Shown: positions 8,249 to 17,133, counted from the stretch's first letter. The stretch is DNA of 64,000 bases from Sphingomonas sp. (GCF_019635515.1 NZ_JAHBZI010000002.1:817001-881000); one strand, 5' to 3'. The notes: generated by a model not told the origin, from the sequence alone. A program made the numbers and translations.

Positions 8249-9072
8249 CAATAGGTTCCACGGAAGCTGCGGTCGAGGTTGTGATCGCCGCGCCAGTCGC
8301 GGCTGTCGTCGCGTTCATTGCCGAAAAAGGCGCCGGCGCGTTCTTCGTCCTTCCACGCCGCCTGCGCTTCGGCGGCGGTCTTGCGCAGCGTCACCTTGTC
8401 GTCGACCGAATCGATCCAGCGCGACGGAATCGAATGGTGATGGCCGCCGGCATTCGCATCGCTCTTGGTCAGCACGATGCGGTCGCCACGGACCTTGTCG
8501 ACCTTGCCGACATGGCTGCCATCGGAGCCGACGACTTCCATGTGCTCGGCGACGCGGTCCAGGCAATCGCGCTGGCCCTGGCGATCGCTGCGCCAGGTGC
8601 TGAACTCGTTGTGGAAGCGCTGGGCGTTCTCGCGGCGATATTCGTCATAGTCGCGGTCGAGCTCGTCGATCCGCTCGCGGCGCCACGCGCCATATTCGCG
8701 GTCATGGCCACGGGCGAACCGCTCGTCATAGCGCATGTCGCGCTCGCGGCGGCGCTCGGCCTCGGTATCGCCGAACCACGAGCGGACCTCGTCGCCGGCG
8801 CGCTCGAAAAAGCCGCGTTCACCGCGTTCACCGTGTTCACGGCCGCCATAGCCATGGTCGCGTCCGGAACGGGCCGGACGATAGTCGAAATCCTGTCCGC
8901 GATCGTAGCGCGTATCGCGGAAGCCGCGGTCCCGGCCCTGACCGATATCGACACCGGCGGCGGCATAGTCGCGCGCGCTCGAATGGCTGGCGGTGCGGGC
9001 GCGGGGCGGCCCGCTGACCTGATATTGATCCTCGGGGCCGAAGAAGCGGTCTTCGGAATAGCGGTCTGCCAT
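8248..9072 (-). CDS. DUF2171 domain protein, 274 aa
   Basis: The N-terminal 200 residues are low-complexity and highly charged (Arg, Asp, Gly, Tyr), with an RSWFGDTEAERRRE segment at about residues 95-110, typical of sphingomonad DUF2171 proteins. Residues about 170-235 form the DUF2171 domain itself (HMEVVGSDGSHVGKVDKV, then HHHSIPSRWID), a small beta-barrel related to PRC-type domains. Such proteins are often linked to stress responses; the exact role is unknown. The ATG at 9070-9072 begins the conserved MADRYSEDRF stretch. Confidence 0.8.
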   Translation of the reverse strand: MADRYSEDRFFGPEDQYQVSGPPRARTASHSSARDYAAAGVDIGQGRDRGFRDTRYDRGQDFDYRPARSGRDHGYGGREHGERGERGFFERAGDEVRSWFGDTEAERRRERDMRYDERFARGHDREYGAWRRERIDELDRDYDEYRRENAQRFHNEFSTWRSDRQGQRDCLDRVAEHMEVVGSDGSHVGKVDKVRGDRIVLTKSDANAGGHHHSIPSRWIDSVDDKVTLRKTAAEAQAAWKDEERAGAFFGNERDDSRDWRGDHNLDRSFRGTY

Positions 9073-9209
9073 TTCTGATCTCCAACACTGCAGGGATTTG
9101 CCTGTGCGGATTCAGCGGACGAAGCGCGGGTTGGTTCCGGAAAAAACGAGGCTTTTCCAAGCCGTTCGGCGCGTGGCGGATACGGCTCGCCGCGCGCCGC
9201 GCAACGCGG

Positions 9210-9238
9210 TTGCATCGGGCATGACCGCAAGCTAATGG
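9210..9238 (+). promoter_or_regulatory. Promoter of tRNA-Ala
   Basis: TTGCAT and TAATGG boxes with a 17-bp spacer, placing the start of transcription about 25 bp ahead of the tRNA 5' end. Confidence 0.55.
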
Positions 9239-9270
9239 GGGCGCCTCCCGGGGTTCCCGGGACCGGCGGC

Positions 9271-9346
9271 GGGGCTGTAGCTCAGATGGGAGAGCGCTGC
9301 AATCGCACTGCAGAGGTCAGGGGTTCGATTCCCCTCAGCTCCACCA
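9271..9346 (+). tRNA. tRNA-Ala (anticodon CGC)
   Basis: A 76-nt cloverleaf with acceptor stem GGGGCTG/CAGCTCC (one G-U pair), a D arm, anticodon stem CTGCA/TGCAG with loop ATCGCAC giving anticodon CGC, a T arm with GGTTCGATTCC, and an encoded CCA end. It reads the GCG alanine codon, which is frequent in this GC-rich genome. Confidence 0.95.
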
Positions 9347-9387
9347 GCCGCCCCGATTTCCTCAGAGGCGGCTGATGAAGCCCGGGC

Positions 9388-11370
9388 TTATTTGTGGTCG
9401 AGCTTGAGCGCTTCGGCCACGGCCGCCCATGGCACCAGCTTGAAATTCTGGTTCTCGGGCGGCGAGACGTTGCGGCCGTCCTGCGCGACCATCAACCCGC
9501 CTTCGAAGCCGGGGCCGGCGTTCATGCCGGTGACGTCGAGGCCGTCGGTCTCCGAGACGCCGTCGATGCCGAGGCCGGCATTGGCGCCGATCGCGAAGCT
9601 GCCGACATAGGCGTTGTTGCCGTCGCGGCGGAACACCGCATAGCTGTCATTGCCCTGGCTCGAGACGACGAGATAGCCACGGCCGCCGGACAGGCGGACG
9701 AGGCCGATGCCTTCCATATCGTCCTTGAGCGCGGGATAGTCCTTGACCGCGGCATACATGAAGCGGGCCGGGCCGCCCTTGGGCTCGGCGCCTTCGCGCC
9801 ACAGGCCGACATCCTCCTCGTTGGTGTAGAGGATGCCGGTATCGTCATCGGCGACGCAGCCTTCGACCTGGGTGGCGAAGGGGAGGTCGCGGACGAGCTT
9901 GGCCTGGACCTTGCCCGCAGGCGTCGCGACCAGCTCCCATTGGCGCATCTTGCCGTCGGTCTGGTTGATGAAGACATAGGTCTTCCGGGTCTTCGCGCTC
10001 TTGTACATGCACAGGCCATAAGGGTCGTCGAGGCCGGTCAACTGGACGCCGTCCGCGACATTGGTGAGGCGGCGGGCGACGGGATCCAGCGCGTAGATCG
10101 CGATGCTCTTATGGGTGCGATCACTGGCGGTGACGAGCGTCACCTTCTTGCCGCCGAGCGTGAAGCCGTCGCGCAGATCGACATTGTTCATCCGGCCATC
10201 GGGCAGGAACTGGAGCACCTTGCCGGCCATGTCGTAGACATAGAGGCCGGACTGTTTCTGGGTGCCGATGATCAGGCTTTGCGCGGGATCGGTCGGGTGG
10301 ATCCAGATCGCGGGATCGTCGGCCGCGTCGCCGCCGGTCTCCACCGGCTGGGTCTCGACGGTCGCCTGAACCGTGGCGATACGCGCGGGTGCTGCAAGCG
10401 CGGCGCGTGCCGGCAATCCGGCGGCGGCGAGGACGGCGTCCCAGCGGACGAGCTTGAAATTGACCGCGTCGGGGGCGTTGTCGTCATCGGCGATGGCGAG
10501 CATGCCGCCGCCGATGGCGAGGCCGCCCGGATCGGTGACGGGGTCGTCCGCGCCGGCGGCGACGGTCACCGAGCCGAGATAGGCGTAGTCGGCCTGGGTA
10601 TCGTAGAGATTGAAGCGGTTGGCCGAGGCATCGGCGACGATCAGGCGGCCATCTGGGGCGATGGCGACGCCCTTGGCTTCCTCGGTGATATGGCCCAGCC
10701 GGACCGCGTCGACCAGAACCGGGGCGATCTCCGCTTCGGGCTCGACCGCGAAGTGCCAGACACCGACGGTTTCCTGCGAGATATAGATCGAGCCGCGATC
10801 GTCGGCGGCGCAATAGCCGGTTTCCGACGCTTGCGAGAAGCGCCGGGCCAAGCGCGCGGTGAATGCTCCGGCGGCATCGGCGGCGAGCGTGTATTGGGCG
10901 ATGCCGCCCTGATCGCCGAGCAGGAACAGATAGAGCGAATCGTCACGGTGGCTGCGCGCGAGGCAGAGACCGGCGAGGGTCATGCCGGGGGCGGGGAGAT
11001 TGAAGGTGAGCGGGCTGAGCGCGCCGCCTTCGCTTGCCGCGAAAAGCTTGACCGTGTTGAGCTTGCCGTCAAGCGCGGCGAGCAACGCCGCGCCGCCGGG
11101 GACGGCGTTCGCGCGCAGATCGAGCGCCCGGATATCGCCGGCGGGGACGATCGCGCGGCGCTTGCCGGCCGAGTCATATATCTCGATCCCGCCATTCTTG
11201 GCCGCGCCGAAGATATTGCCGCGATGAAAGACCGGCGAATCGATGCCGCGGCCCTGGGTTGGGGTGGTTTCGAGCGCCGCCTGGATCGGCGGGGCATCCT
11301 GCGCGACGGCGGGAGCGGCGAGCATGGCTGTGGCGAGCGCTGCGAACGAGCAGCCGAACTTGAATAGCAT
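9388..11370 (-). CDS. Two-domain beta-propeller phytase (3-phytase family)
   Basis: A 660-residue protein with a clear signal peptide (cleavage after AVAQ, about residue 23), so periplasmic or secreted. The C-terminal half, from about residue 345, has the hallmarks of a calcium-dependent beta-propeller phytase: ADDPAIWIHPTDP near residue 350, GTQKQSGLYVYD, NNVDLRDGF and LDDPYGLCMYKS. The N-terminal half (about 30-335) is a second, degenerate copy: GIDSPVFHR, GGIEIYDSAGKR and DIRALDLRAN stand at matching positions. In known two-domain enzymes the incomplete domain assists hydrolysis of phytate. It is the last gene of a TonB receptor/acid phytase/propeller phytase run on the minus strand, 24 bp after the acid phytase gene. 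Confidence 0.92.
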   Translation of the reverse strand: MLFKFGCSFAALATAMLAAPAVAQDAPPIQAALETTPTQGRGIDSPVFHRGNIFGAAKNGGIEIYDSAGKRRAIVPAGDIRALDLRANAVPGGAALLAALDGKLNTVKLFAASEGGALSPLTFNLPAPGMTLAGLCLARSHRDDSLYLFLLGDQGGIAQYTLAADAAGAFTARLARRFSQASETGYCAADDRGSIYISQETVGVWHFAVEPEAEIAPVLVDAVRLGHITEEAKGVAIAPDGRLIVADASANRFNLYDTQADYAYLGSVTVAAGADDPVTDPGGLAIGGGMLAIADDDNAPDAVNFKLVRWDAVLAAAGLPARAALAAPARIATVQATVETQPVETGGDAADDPAIWIHPTDPAQSLIIGTQKQSGLYVYDMAGKVLQFLPDGRMNNVDLRDGFTLGGKKVTLVTASDRTHKSIAIYALDPVARRLTNVADGVQLTGLDDPYGLCMYKSAKTRKTYVFINQTDGKMRQWELVATPAGKVQAKLVRDLPFATQVEGCVADDDTGILYTNEEDVGLWREGAEPKGGPARFMYAAVKDYPALKDDMEGIGLVRLSGGRGYLVVSSQGNDSYAVFRRDGNNAYVGSFAIGANAGLGIDGVSETDGLDVTGMNAGPGFEGGLMVAQDGRNVSPPENQNFKLVPWAAVAEALKLDHK

Positions 11371-11394
11371 CAGATATCTCCAGATTCTCAGTGA

Positions 11395-12630
11395 TCAGGG
11401 CAGCGCGCGGGCGCGGACCATCTTGGCGAAAGCGGGGAGCGTGCAGGCGCGGGGGTTGAGCGAATTGCCGCAGCCGGGCAGCGGCAGATACTGGCGATAG
11501 GCGGGGTTTTTGGCCGTGAGCCGCTGCTGATAGCGGAGCTGGTCCATCGTCTGGGCGCGATAAAATGCGCGGACATAGCGGTTGCCCCTGGCATCGCGGA
11601 GCAGCTCGAAACCCAGCGCGCTGCCCGGAGGCACATCGTCGGCGGGGTAGCTCGGCACCTTCCAGTGGACGCGCAGGAAACCGCTGAGGTCGCCGATATT
11701 GGTATCGTGCCCTCCCAGCAAAGTGAGCTTCGGGCCATTCCGCTCCTCGAACGCTGCGAGGATCTCGCGGGCGATTGGCGCGGCGGCGACGCGGGCGACG
11801 GGATCGGGGCGGTTCGAATATTTGAACTTGAGGGGATGGAAGCGGAGAAGCTGCTCAATCTGGGCGCGCGTGATGCGTCCCCAGCCTACCTGGCTCATCG
11901 GCATGCCTTCGAGATATTCGAGCAGGAAGGTCTGGCTGGCGGTCGAGCCGATATCGGCGGGGCCTTCGAGCTCGGGGCGGTCGTGGGGCGAGGCGACCAG
12001 TTCGGTCGGCTCGCGCAGCAGCGGGCAGGCGGGGAGCTTGCAGTTGAGCACCTTGGCGAGCAGCAGCAGATCGGCGCGGTAGAGCGCGATGTCGGCGGCA
12101 AGGCCGCCCTTGGGGGCGCCGGCGAGCGAGGCGCGGTAGGCGGCCTGACCATCGAACCAGCTGGGGGAATCGTCGAGGCCGTGGAAGATCGGATCCGGGC
12201 CGTTCTCCGCCGGATGCGAGACGCTGATGTTGCAGCCGGGCATGAAGCCTTCGCCCCAGCTCTCGGCGGTGCGGATCGCGCGCTGCTTGCTGCTCGCCTT
12301 GAGCACGACGCTGCCTGGCGCGGGGCAGCCGCGCGCGAACAGGCCGCGGCTGGCATAATAGGCGCGGTCGGCCTCGCCGAGCAGCTTGACGCCGGCGGCG
12401 CCGCGATGGGTGAGCAGGCCGTAATCGACCGGCCAGCTCGGCCAGATTTCCTTCGAGATATTGGCGGGAACCGGCGCGGCCTTGGTCGGCGGACGGATGC
12501 CGTGGCGCATCATCATCACGACGCGCTCAAGCTTGAGCGGGGCGGCGGCGGGCGCCTTGCGGCCCTGCGCGGCGGCGGGCGGAGCGAGCATGGTCGCGGC
12601 GAGCAACGCGGCGGCGGTGGCGAACTTCAT
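11395..12630 (-). CDS. Histidine acid phosphatase, AppA/phytase type
   Basis: Branch-2 histidine phosphatase of 411 residues, exported by a signal peptide (AATMLAPPAAAQ). The catalytic motif RHGIRPP (residues 42-48) carries nucleophile His43, and the proton-donor motif GGHDTNI carries His308-Asp309. This family includes E. coli AppA-type phytases and glucose-1-phosphatases; the neighbouring propeller phytase makes phytate or lower inositol phosphates the likely substrate. Two tandem ATG codons exist (12631-12633 and 12628-12630); the second has better spacing from GGGAG. A 15-bp motif shared with the inositol genes lies in its leader (12695-12709), so it may have its own promoter within the cluster. 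Confidence 0.88.
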   Translation of the reverse strand: MKFATAAALLAATMLAPPAAAQGRKAPAAAPLKLERVVMMMRHGIRPPTKAAPVPANISKEIWPSWPVDYGLLTHRGAAGVKLLGEADRAYYASRGLFARGCPAPGSVVLKASSKQRAIRTAESWGEGFMPGCNISVSHPAENGPDPIFHGLDDSPSWFDGQAAYRASLAGAPKGGLAADIALYRADLLLLAKVLNCKLPACPLLREPTELVASPHDRPELEGPADIGSTASQTFLLEYLEGMPMSQVGWGRITRAQIEQLLRFHPLKFKYSNRPDPVARVAAAPIAREILAAFEERNGPKLTLLGGHDTNIGDLSGFLRVHWKVPSYPADDVPPGSALGFELLRDARGNRYVRAFYRAQTMDQLRYQQRLTAKNPAYRQYLPLPGCGNSLNPRACTLPAFAKMVRARALP

Positions 12631-12694
12631 CATCTTCTCCCACATGGCTGATTGCGATTCGTGCGCAATCAATTTTCCAAACAGTATCACACTC

Positions 12695-12709
12695 AGAATA
12701 TATGTTCCA
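12695..12709 (-). promoter_or_regulatory. RpiR-type operator candidate upstream of the acid phytase
   Basis: On the minus strand the sequence is TGGAACATATATTCT, matching the (T/C)GGAA-N6-TTC(G/T) motif found in front of the inositol genes. It lies directly after the TonB receptor stop codon and 65 bp upstream of the acid phytase start. A weaker half-site resembling it lies at 12665-12679, about 30 bp away. Confidence 0.5.
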
Positions 12710-14725
12710 CTACTTACCGCCGAAATCGCGGCGGACGAGCAGACCGAACAGCGGACGGGTGGCGAGGGTGCGGACCTCGGAATAGCGCAGCGGCTGCGTC
12801 GCGCGCGTGCCGGCGTAGATGAAGCGGTCGCGGCGGACGGCGCGGCCGGTGACGTTCTCGGCGAACGCGCGCACCGTCCAATGCGCGGCCGGGCGGTATT
12901 CGGCGAACAAGGACAGCCGCGGATCGACCTGATTGCGGCGGATTTCGTTGAAGCGATATTCGGTCTTGGTCTTGGCGAGCAGCAGATCCATGCCCCAGCG
13001 AAAGCCGAGGGCGGGGCGGTCCTGGGTGAAGTGGATCTCACCATCGACCGGCCGCTCGTTCGAGATCGGGCGGCGCATGCCGGTGGTCGGATCGATCACC
13101 GAGGTCCAGCGATAGCCGGCATCGAGCTTGAGCAGGCCGCCGGCAATGCCGAGCCGGCCGAGCGGCAGGCTGAGGCTGGCCTCGATCTTCGACTTGGCGC
13201 CACTGCCGATATTGCCGGGCGCATCGAAGGCGAAGCCGGGGCCGAACACGCCGACGCGATCGATCGTGTGCGAAATCCACTCGCGCCGCGCCGTCAGCAC
13301 CAATGCGCCTTCGCCCCAGAAGCGGCGCTCCCAGGCCAGCGATGCGGTCCACACCCGCTGGGGTTCGAGATCCTGATTGCCGGCGGTGATCGTGCTCGAC
13401 GTCAGCGAAGTCGAGCTGACGAAATCGCCGAAATCGAGTTGTGAGGCATCGCGCTCAAGCCCGAAGCGCCACTGGGTGCGCGGGCCCGACGACCAGCTGA
13501 GCGCGAGGCGCGGCTTGGGGAAGACGAAGGATTTGGTCAGGCTCGAATCGCCGGTCTGGACGAGGCGGGAGGCTTCGACGCGCAAGCTCGCTTCGACCGA
13601 AAGCGCGGGTGAGGGCCGCCACTGCGCGGTGGCGAAACCCTCGGCGCGGCGCTCGGCGACGCGGACATTGGCGGCGGGGAGTGGGATCGCGACATCATTG
13701 ATGGCGAGCGCGGAGTGGCTGTCGAGATAATTATAGGCGGCCTCCGCGCCACCCTCGATGCTTAGCGCGTACGAATGCCGCCAGCGCAGCAGCGCGCGCA
13801 TGATGCTCTCGCCGCCGCGCGAATCGGCCGAGACCGCCTGGACCTGGCTGCCGTCGTCCGATCGCTCGCTGGCATCGTCGCGGCTGAAACGCTGGAGGCC
13901 GGTCAATTCGAGCGCCCAGCGGGTGCCCAATGGCCGCGACCAGCCGAGCCCCAATTCGGCATTGTCCTTGGTCTCCAGCTCCAGCACTTGTTCAAGGCCG
14001 GGTGTGGGCGCCAGGAATTGCAGGTTCGTGTCAGCGCGTTCGCGGGCGCGCTTGAGCGAACCGGTGAGCTGGAGGCGGCCGCCGGCCAGCATCTGCTCGT
14101 GCCCCGCCGAAATCTCGCCGCCGCGAAAGCCGTCGCGCTCGTCATAGATTGCGCGCTCGCGCAGCGACCCGTCGGCATTGGTGCGCACACGCGGGCCGCG
14201 GCCTTTTTCGTCGTCGATGCTCCGGTAGAGCGTGAATGCCGCTTCGCTCTGGCTGTCGCCGTGGCGGCGCGAAGCGCTGGCGCGGATCGCGGGCGCGGTG
14301 CGGCCGTCGCCATAAACCCCGAAGCTGGCTTCGGCCTGTCCGCGCACGGCTGTCTCCTGCTTGCGGACGACATTGGCGAGGAGCGCCGCACCCTGCATGT
14401 CCACGCCGTTGGCGCCGCCGCGGATCAGCTCGATCCGCTCGACGCTGGCGGCGGGGATGCGCTTGAGAATCGCATCGAGCGTGTCGCCCTTCGCAGCCGG
14501 GCGGCGGCCATCGATCAGCACGTTGCCGCCCGAGCCGGCCAGCCCGCGCACATCCGAATCGCCGGCATCGAAGGCGAAGCCGGGGACGCGCAGGACCATG
14601 TCATATGCGGACGCCGGCTGCGCTTCGGCGAAGAAGCTCGCCGGAAACGTCAGCACATCGGCGGTCTGCGCATGTGCCGGCAAAGCGAGCATCGCGGCGA
14701 GCGGGAGAAGGGTGTGGCGGATCAT
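12710..14725 (-). CDS. TonB-dependent outer-membrane receptor, phytase cluster
   Basis: A 671-residue receptor with signal peptide (ending PAHAQ, residue 20). The plug domain contains VLIDGRRPAAKGD and ASVERIELIRGG, the usual plug landmarks; the rest is beta-barrel sequence ending in the aromatic-poor LLVRRDFGGK. It is first in the minus-strand run followed by acid phytase and propeller phytase. Co-transcription with two phytases suggests that it takes up phytate or an inositol phosphate, perhaps as a metal complex; that is inference. It is divergent from the PepSY/two-component genes with a 75-bp shared regulatory region. Confidence 0.88.
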   Translation of the reverse strand: MIRHTLLPLAAMLALPAHAQTADVLTFPASFFAEAQPASAYDMVLRVPGFAFDAGDSDVRGLAGSGGNVLIDGRRPAAKGDTLDAILKRIPAASVERIELIRGGANGVDMQGAALLANVVRKQETAVRGQAEASFGVYGDGRTAPAIRASASRRHGDSQSEAAFTLYRSIDDEKGRGPRVRTNADGSLRERAIYDERDGFRGGEISAGHEQMLAGGRLQLTGSLKRARERADTNLQFLAPTPGLEQVLELETKDNAELGLGWSRPLGTRWALELTGLQRFSRDDASERSDDGSQVQAVSADSRGGESIMRALLRWRHSYALSIEGGAEAAYNYLDSHSALAINDVAIPLPAANVRVAERRAEGFATAQWRPSPALSVEASLRVEASRLVQTGDSSLTKSFVFPKPRLALSWSSGPRTQWRFGLERDASQLDFGDFVSSTSLTSSTITAGNQDLEPQRVWTASLAWERRFWGEGALVLTARREWISHTIDRVGVFGPGFAFDAPGNIGSGAKSKIEASLSLPLGRLGIAGGLLKLDAGYRWTSVIDPTTGMRRPISNERPVDGEIHFTQDRPALGFRWGMDLLLAKTKTEYRFNEIRRNQVDPRLSLFAEYRPAAHWTVRAFAENVTGRAVRRDRFIYAGTRATQPLRYSEVRTLATRPLFGLLVRRDFGGK

Positions 14726-14771
14726 GCGACTGCCACTAAGCTGAACAAACTGACAGGAAACCGACGCGGAC

Positions 14772-14788
14772 CGTCAGCGATTTGTCAG
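14772..14788. promoter_or_regulatory. Pho-box-like direct repeat (site 1)
   Basis: Two copies of GTCAGCG-type sequence with an 11-bp period (CGTCAG at 14772-14777, TGTCAG at 14783-14788). The period and TGTCA core match the PhoB box and, more generally, OmpR-family operators. A further inverted TGACA is at 14751-14755. The site lies in the divergent region between the TonB receptor of the phytase cluster and the PepSY gene, immediately before the GGAGG of the latter. Confidence 0.5.
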
Positions 14789-14800
14789 CGGGAGGCGTGC

Positions 14801-15127
14801 ATGGGGCAAGACATGAAGACGCTTATCACTTTGCTTACCGCCACGGCGCTGACCGCGACCCCGGCGCTTGCCCAGAACAAGGCCGCGCAGAAGCGCGCCG
14901 AACAAAAGGCCGCGAGCGAAGCGCTGGCGCGGGGCGAGATTCTGCCCATCGTCAAGGTGCTCGAGATCGCCACGGGCATCGTCCCGGGCGACGTGCTCAA
15001 GGTGAAGCTCGAGCGCGAGCCGTTCGGCTTCAAATATGAAGTGAAGATCCTTGCGAAGAACGGCCGGGTGCGGGAAGTCGAGATCGACGCCCGTAACGGC
15101 AAGCTGCTCAAGATCGAGGACGACTAG
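14801..15127 (+). CDS. PepSY domain protein, exported
   Basis: A 108-residue protein with signal peptide (cleavage after ATPALAQ) and one PepSY-type domain: ILPIVKVLEIATGIVPGDVL followed by the beta strands of EVKILAKNGRVREVEIDARN. Single PepSY proteins next to two-component systems are thought to modulate periplasmic events or sensor activity. A perfect GGAGG (14791-14795) sits 5 bp before the ATG at 14801, which decides this start over the internal ATG at 14813. The response regulator gene begins immediately after the stop codon. Confidence 0.85.
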   Translation: MGQDMKTLITLLTATALTATPALAQNKAAQKRAEQKAASEALARGEILPIVKVLEIATGIVPGDVLKVKLEREPFGFKYEVKILAKNGRVREVEIDARNGKLLKIEDD

Positions 15128-15793
15128 TTGCGCGCTTTGGTGGTGGAGGACGATCCCGTAGTGGCGGGCGAGCTGGCGCGTGCATTGGGCGCTGCCGGCT
15201 TCGTAGTCGATCACGCCGCCGACGGGCAGAGCGCCTGGTTCAATGGCGATGTCGAGGAATATGATGTGGCGGTGGTCGATCTCGGCCTGCCGCGGCTCGA
15301 CGGGCTTTCGGTGATTCGGCGCTGGCGCGAGGCCGGGCGGGCGTTCCCGATCCTGATCCTCTCGGCGCGCAGCGACTGGACCGACAAGGTGACCGGGATA
15401 GAGGCCGGGGCCGACGACTATCTCGCCAAGCCGTGGGAGATGGGCGAGCTGGTGGCGCGAGTGCGTGGACTGGTGCGCCGTGCGGCGGGGCGGGTCTCTT
15501 CGACCCTGCGCGTCGGCAATGTCGCGATCGACACCCACCGGATGACCGCGACGCTCAATGGTGCGCCGATACGGCTGTCGCGGCTCGAATTCCGGCTGGT
15601 CGATTATCTCGCGCATAATCCCGGCCGCGCGGTCTCGGCGGGCGAACTGGCCGAGCATCTCTATGGCGCGGCGGATACCAGCGATGCCAATGCGATCGAG
15701 GCGCTGGTGGCGCGGCTGCGGCGCAAGCTGGGGGCGGAGACGATCGAGACCCGGCGCGGCTTCGGCTATCTGCTTCCGGCGTCGGCGGCATGA
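15128..15793 (+). CDS. OmpR-family response regulator
   Basis: A 221-residue two-domain regulator. The receiver domain has the acidic pair EDD (7-9), phosphoacceptor Asp51 in VVDLGLPRLDG and Lys101 in LAKPWEM. The C-terminal winged helix (about 127-221) ends with LVARLRRKLGAETIETRRGFGYLL, as in OmpR/PhoB regulators. The start is TTG, directly after the PepSY stop and preceded by GAGGA. It overlaps the sensor kinase gene by 4 bp. Pho-box-like repeats on both flanks of the cluster are candidate targets. Confidence 0.95.
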   Translation: MRALVVEDDPVVAGELARALGAAGFVVDHAADGQSAWFNGDVEEYDVAVVDLGLPRLDGLSVIRRWREAGRAFPILILSARSDWTDKVTGIEAGADDYLAKPWEMGELVARVRGLVRRAAGRVSSTLRVGNVAIDTHRMTATLNGAPIRLSRLEFRLVDYLAHNPGRAVSAGELAEHLYGAADTSDANAIEALVARLRRKLGAETIETRRGFGYLLPASAA

Positions 15794-17133
15794 TCGCCAA
15801 TTCGCTTCGGCTGCGTTTGCTTGCCGGAGCGGCGGTGGCGATCGCACTGGCGCTGGCTATCGCCTGGGGGGCGATGAGCTGGGTGTTCGACCGCCATATC
15901 GAGCACCGCGTGCAGGAGGAACTGACCGCGCAGGCGGTGCCGTTGCTTGCCGGGCTGAGCCTGACCGGCGGCGTTCCGGCGCTGGAGGAAGAGCCGGCCG
16001 ATCCGCGCTTCGGCGTGCCGGCGAGCGGACTCTATTGGCAGGTCAACGCCGCCAGGGGGCAATTGCGGTCGCGCTCGCTATGGGATTCGCGATTGCCGGT
16101 GCCTGCAAAGGCGGCGGCCGATGCATGGGGCGAGCGCAAGGCGGCGGGGCCGTTCGGGCAACGATTGCTGTTCGTCGAGCGGCAGGTGCGGCTTGACCCG
16201 GGTCAGCCGGCGGTGACGGTGCAGCTCGCATATGATCTGGCGCGGCTGGCGCCGGCGCAGCGCGAGTTCGGGCGCGAGATGGCGCTATTTCTGGCGCTGT
16301 TGTGGCTGGTGCTGGCGATCGCCGCCTGGGTGCAGGTGTCGCTCGGGCTGCGGCCGCTCGCCAATGTCGAGGGCGAGGTGCGGCGGTTGCGGCGTGATGC
16401 CTCGGCGCGGCTGGCCGGCGCCTATCCGCGCGAATTGCTGCCGCTGACCCAGGCGATCGATGCGCTTGCCGACGCGCGCGAGGCCGATGTCGCGCGGGCG
16501 CGGCGCCGCGCCGCCGATCTGGCGCACGGGATGAAGACACCGCTGGCCGCGCTCGCCGTGCAAAGCGCGCGTGCCCGCGAGGCGGGCGCGGTGGAGGCCG
16601 CCGATGGGCTCGATACCGCGATCGCGGCGGTGCGCGGCGCGGTGGACGGCGAATTGGCACGGACGCGGATCGGGCTGGCGCAGCATGACGGGCGCACCAC
16701 CGCGGCGCTGCCGCTGGCCGAACGGCTGGTGCAGGTGCTCGAAGCGACCGAGGCGGGCGAGCGGGTGGCGTTTTCGGTCGAGGGCGCGGCAAGCGCGATG
16801 CTGCCGCTGGCCGGCGACGATGCCGCCGAATTGCTGGGGCCGTTGCTGGAAAACGCCGCCCGGCATGCGAGCCGGCGCGTCGCGGTGACGATCGACGAGG
16901 ATGCGGGGGGGGTGACGCTGGCGGTGAGCGACGACGGCCCGGGACTCGATGCCGCGCGCCACGGCGACGCGGTGCTGCGCGGCGAGCGACTCGATTCGGG
17001 CGGCGACGGGCATGGCCTGGGACTCGCCATCGCGCGCGAGCTGGCGGAGGCCAGCGGCGCCAGTCTGGAACTGGCCACGGGTGCGCTGGGCGGACTCGAA
17101 GTCCGGGTCAATTGGCCTCCGCAACTTTCCTGA
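15790..17133 (+). CDS. Sensor histidine kinase, PhoQ-like architecture
   Basis: A 447-residue inner-membrane kinase: membrane segments at about residues 8-32 and 163-183 enclose a roughly 130-residue periplasmic sensor region. The H-box is DLAHGMKTPLAAL with His246, the MKTPLA form known from the PhoQ group; the N-box LLGPLLENAARHA and G-boxes DDGPGL and GHGLGLAIA follow. It partners the response regulator with which it overlaps. Its signal is unknown; phosphate, cations or PepSY binding are possibilities suggested by context only. Confidence 0.94.
   Translation: MIANSLRLRLLAGAAVAIALALAIAWGAMSWVFDRHIEHRVQEELTAQAVPLLAGLSLTGGVPALEEEPADPRFGVPASGLYWQVNAARGQLRSRSLWDSRLPVPAKAAADAWGERKAAGPFGQRLLFVERQVRLDPGQPAVTVQLAYDLARLAPAQREFGREMALFLALLWLVLAIAAWVQVSLGLRPLANVEGEVRRLRRDASARLAGAYPRELLPLTQAIDALADAREADVARARRRAADLAHGMKTPLAALAVQSARAREAGAVEAADGLDTAIAAVRGAVDGELARTRIGLAQHDGRTTAALPLAERLVQVLEATEAGERVAFSVEGAASAMLPLAGDDAAELLGPLLENAARHASRRVAVTIDEDAGGVTLAVSDDGPGLDAARHGDAVLRGERLDSGGDGHGLGLAIARELAEASGASLELATGALGGLEVRVNWPPQLS

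Noticed and set aside
9073..9270. General-stress sigma factor (EcfG) promoter before the DUF2171 gene
   Set aside because: GGAAC and CGTC-like elements occur on the minus strand but are spaced by about 12 bp, not the 16-17 bp expected.
9394..11367. A 657-codon open frame on the plus strand opposite the beta-propeller phytase gene
   Set aside because: It mirrors the phytase gene almost exactly and its product is a low-complexity Gly/Asp/Glu/Ala-rich sequence with no motif. In GC-rich genomes the strand opposite a gene is often free of stops.
14726..14800. An RpiR-type operator before the first TonB receptor
   Set aside because: GGAA occurs at 14756-14759 but is not followed by TTC at the right distance. 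Only Pho-box-like repeats are supported there.
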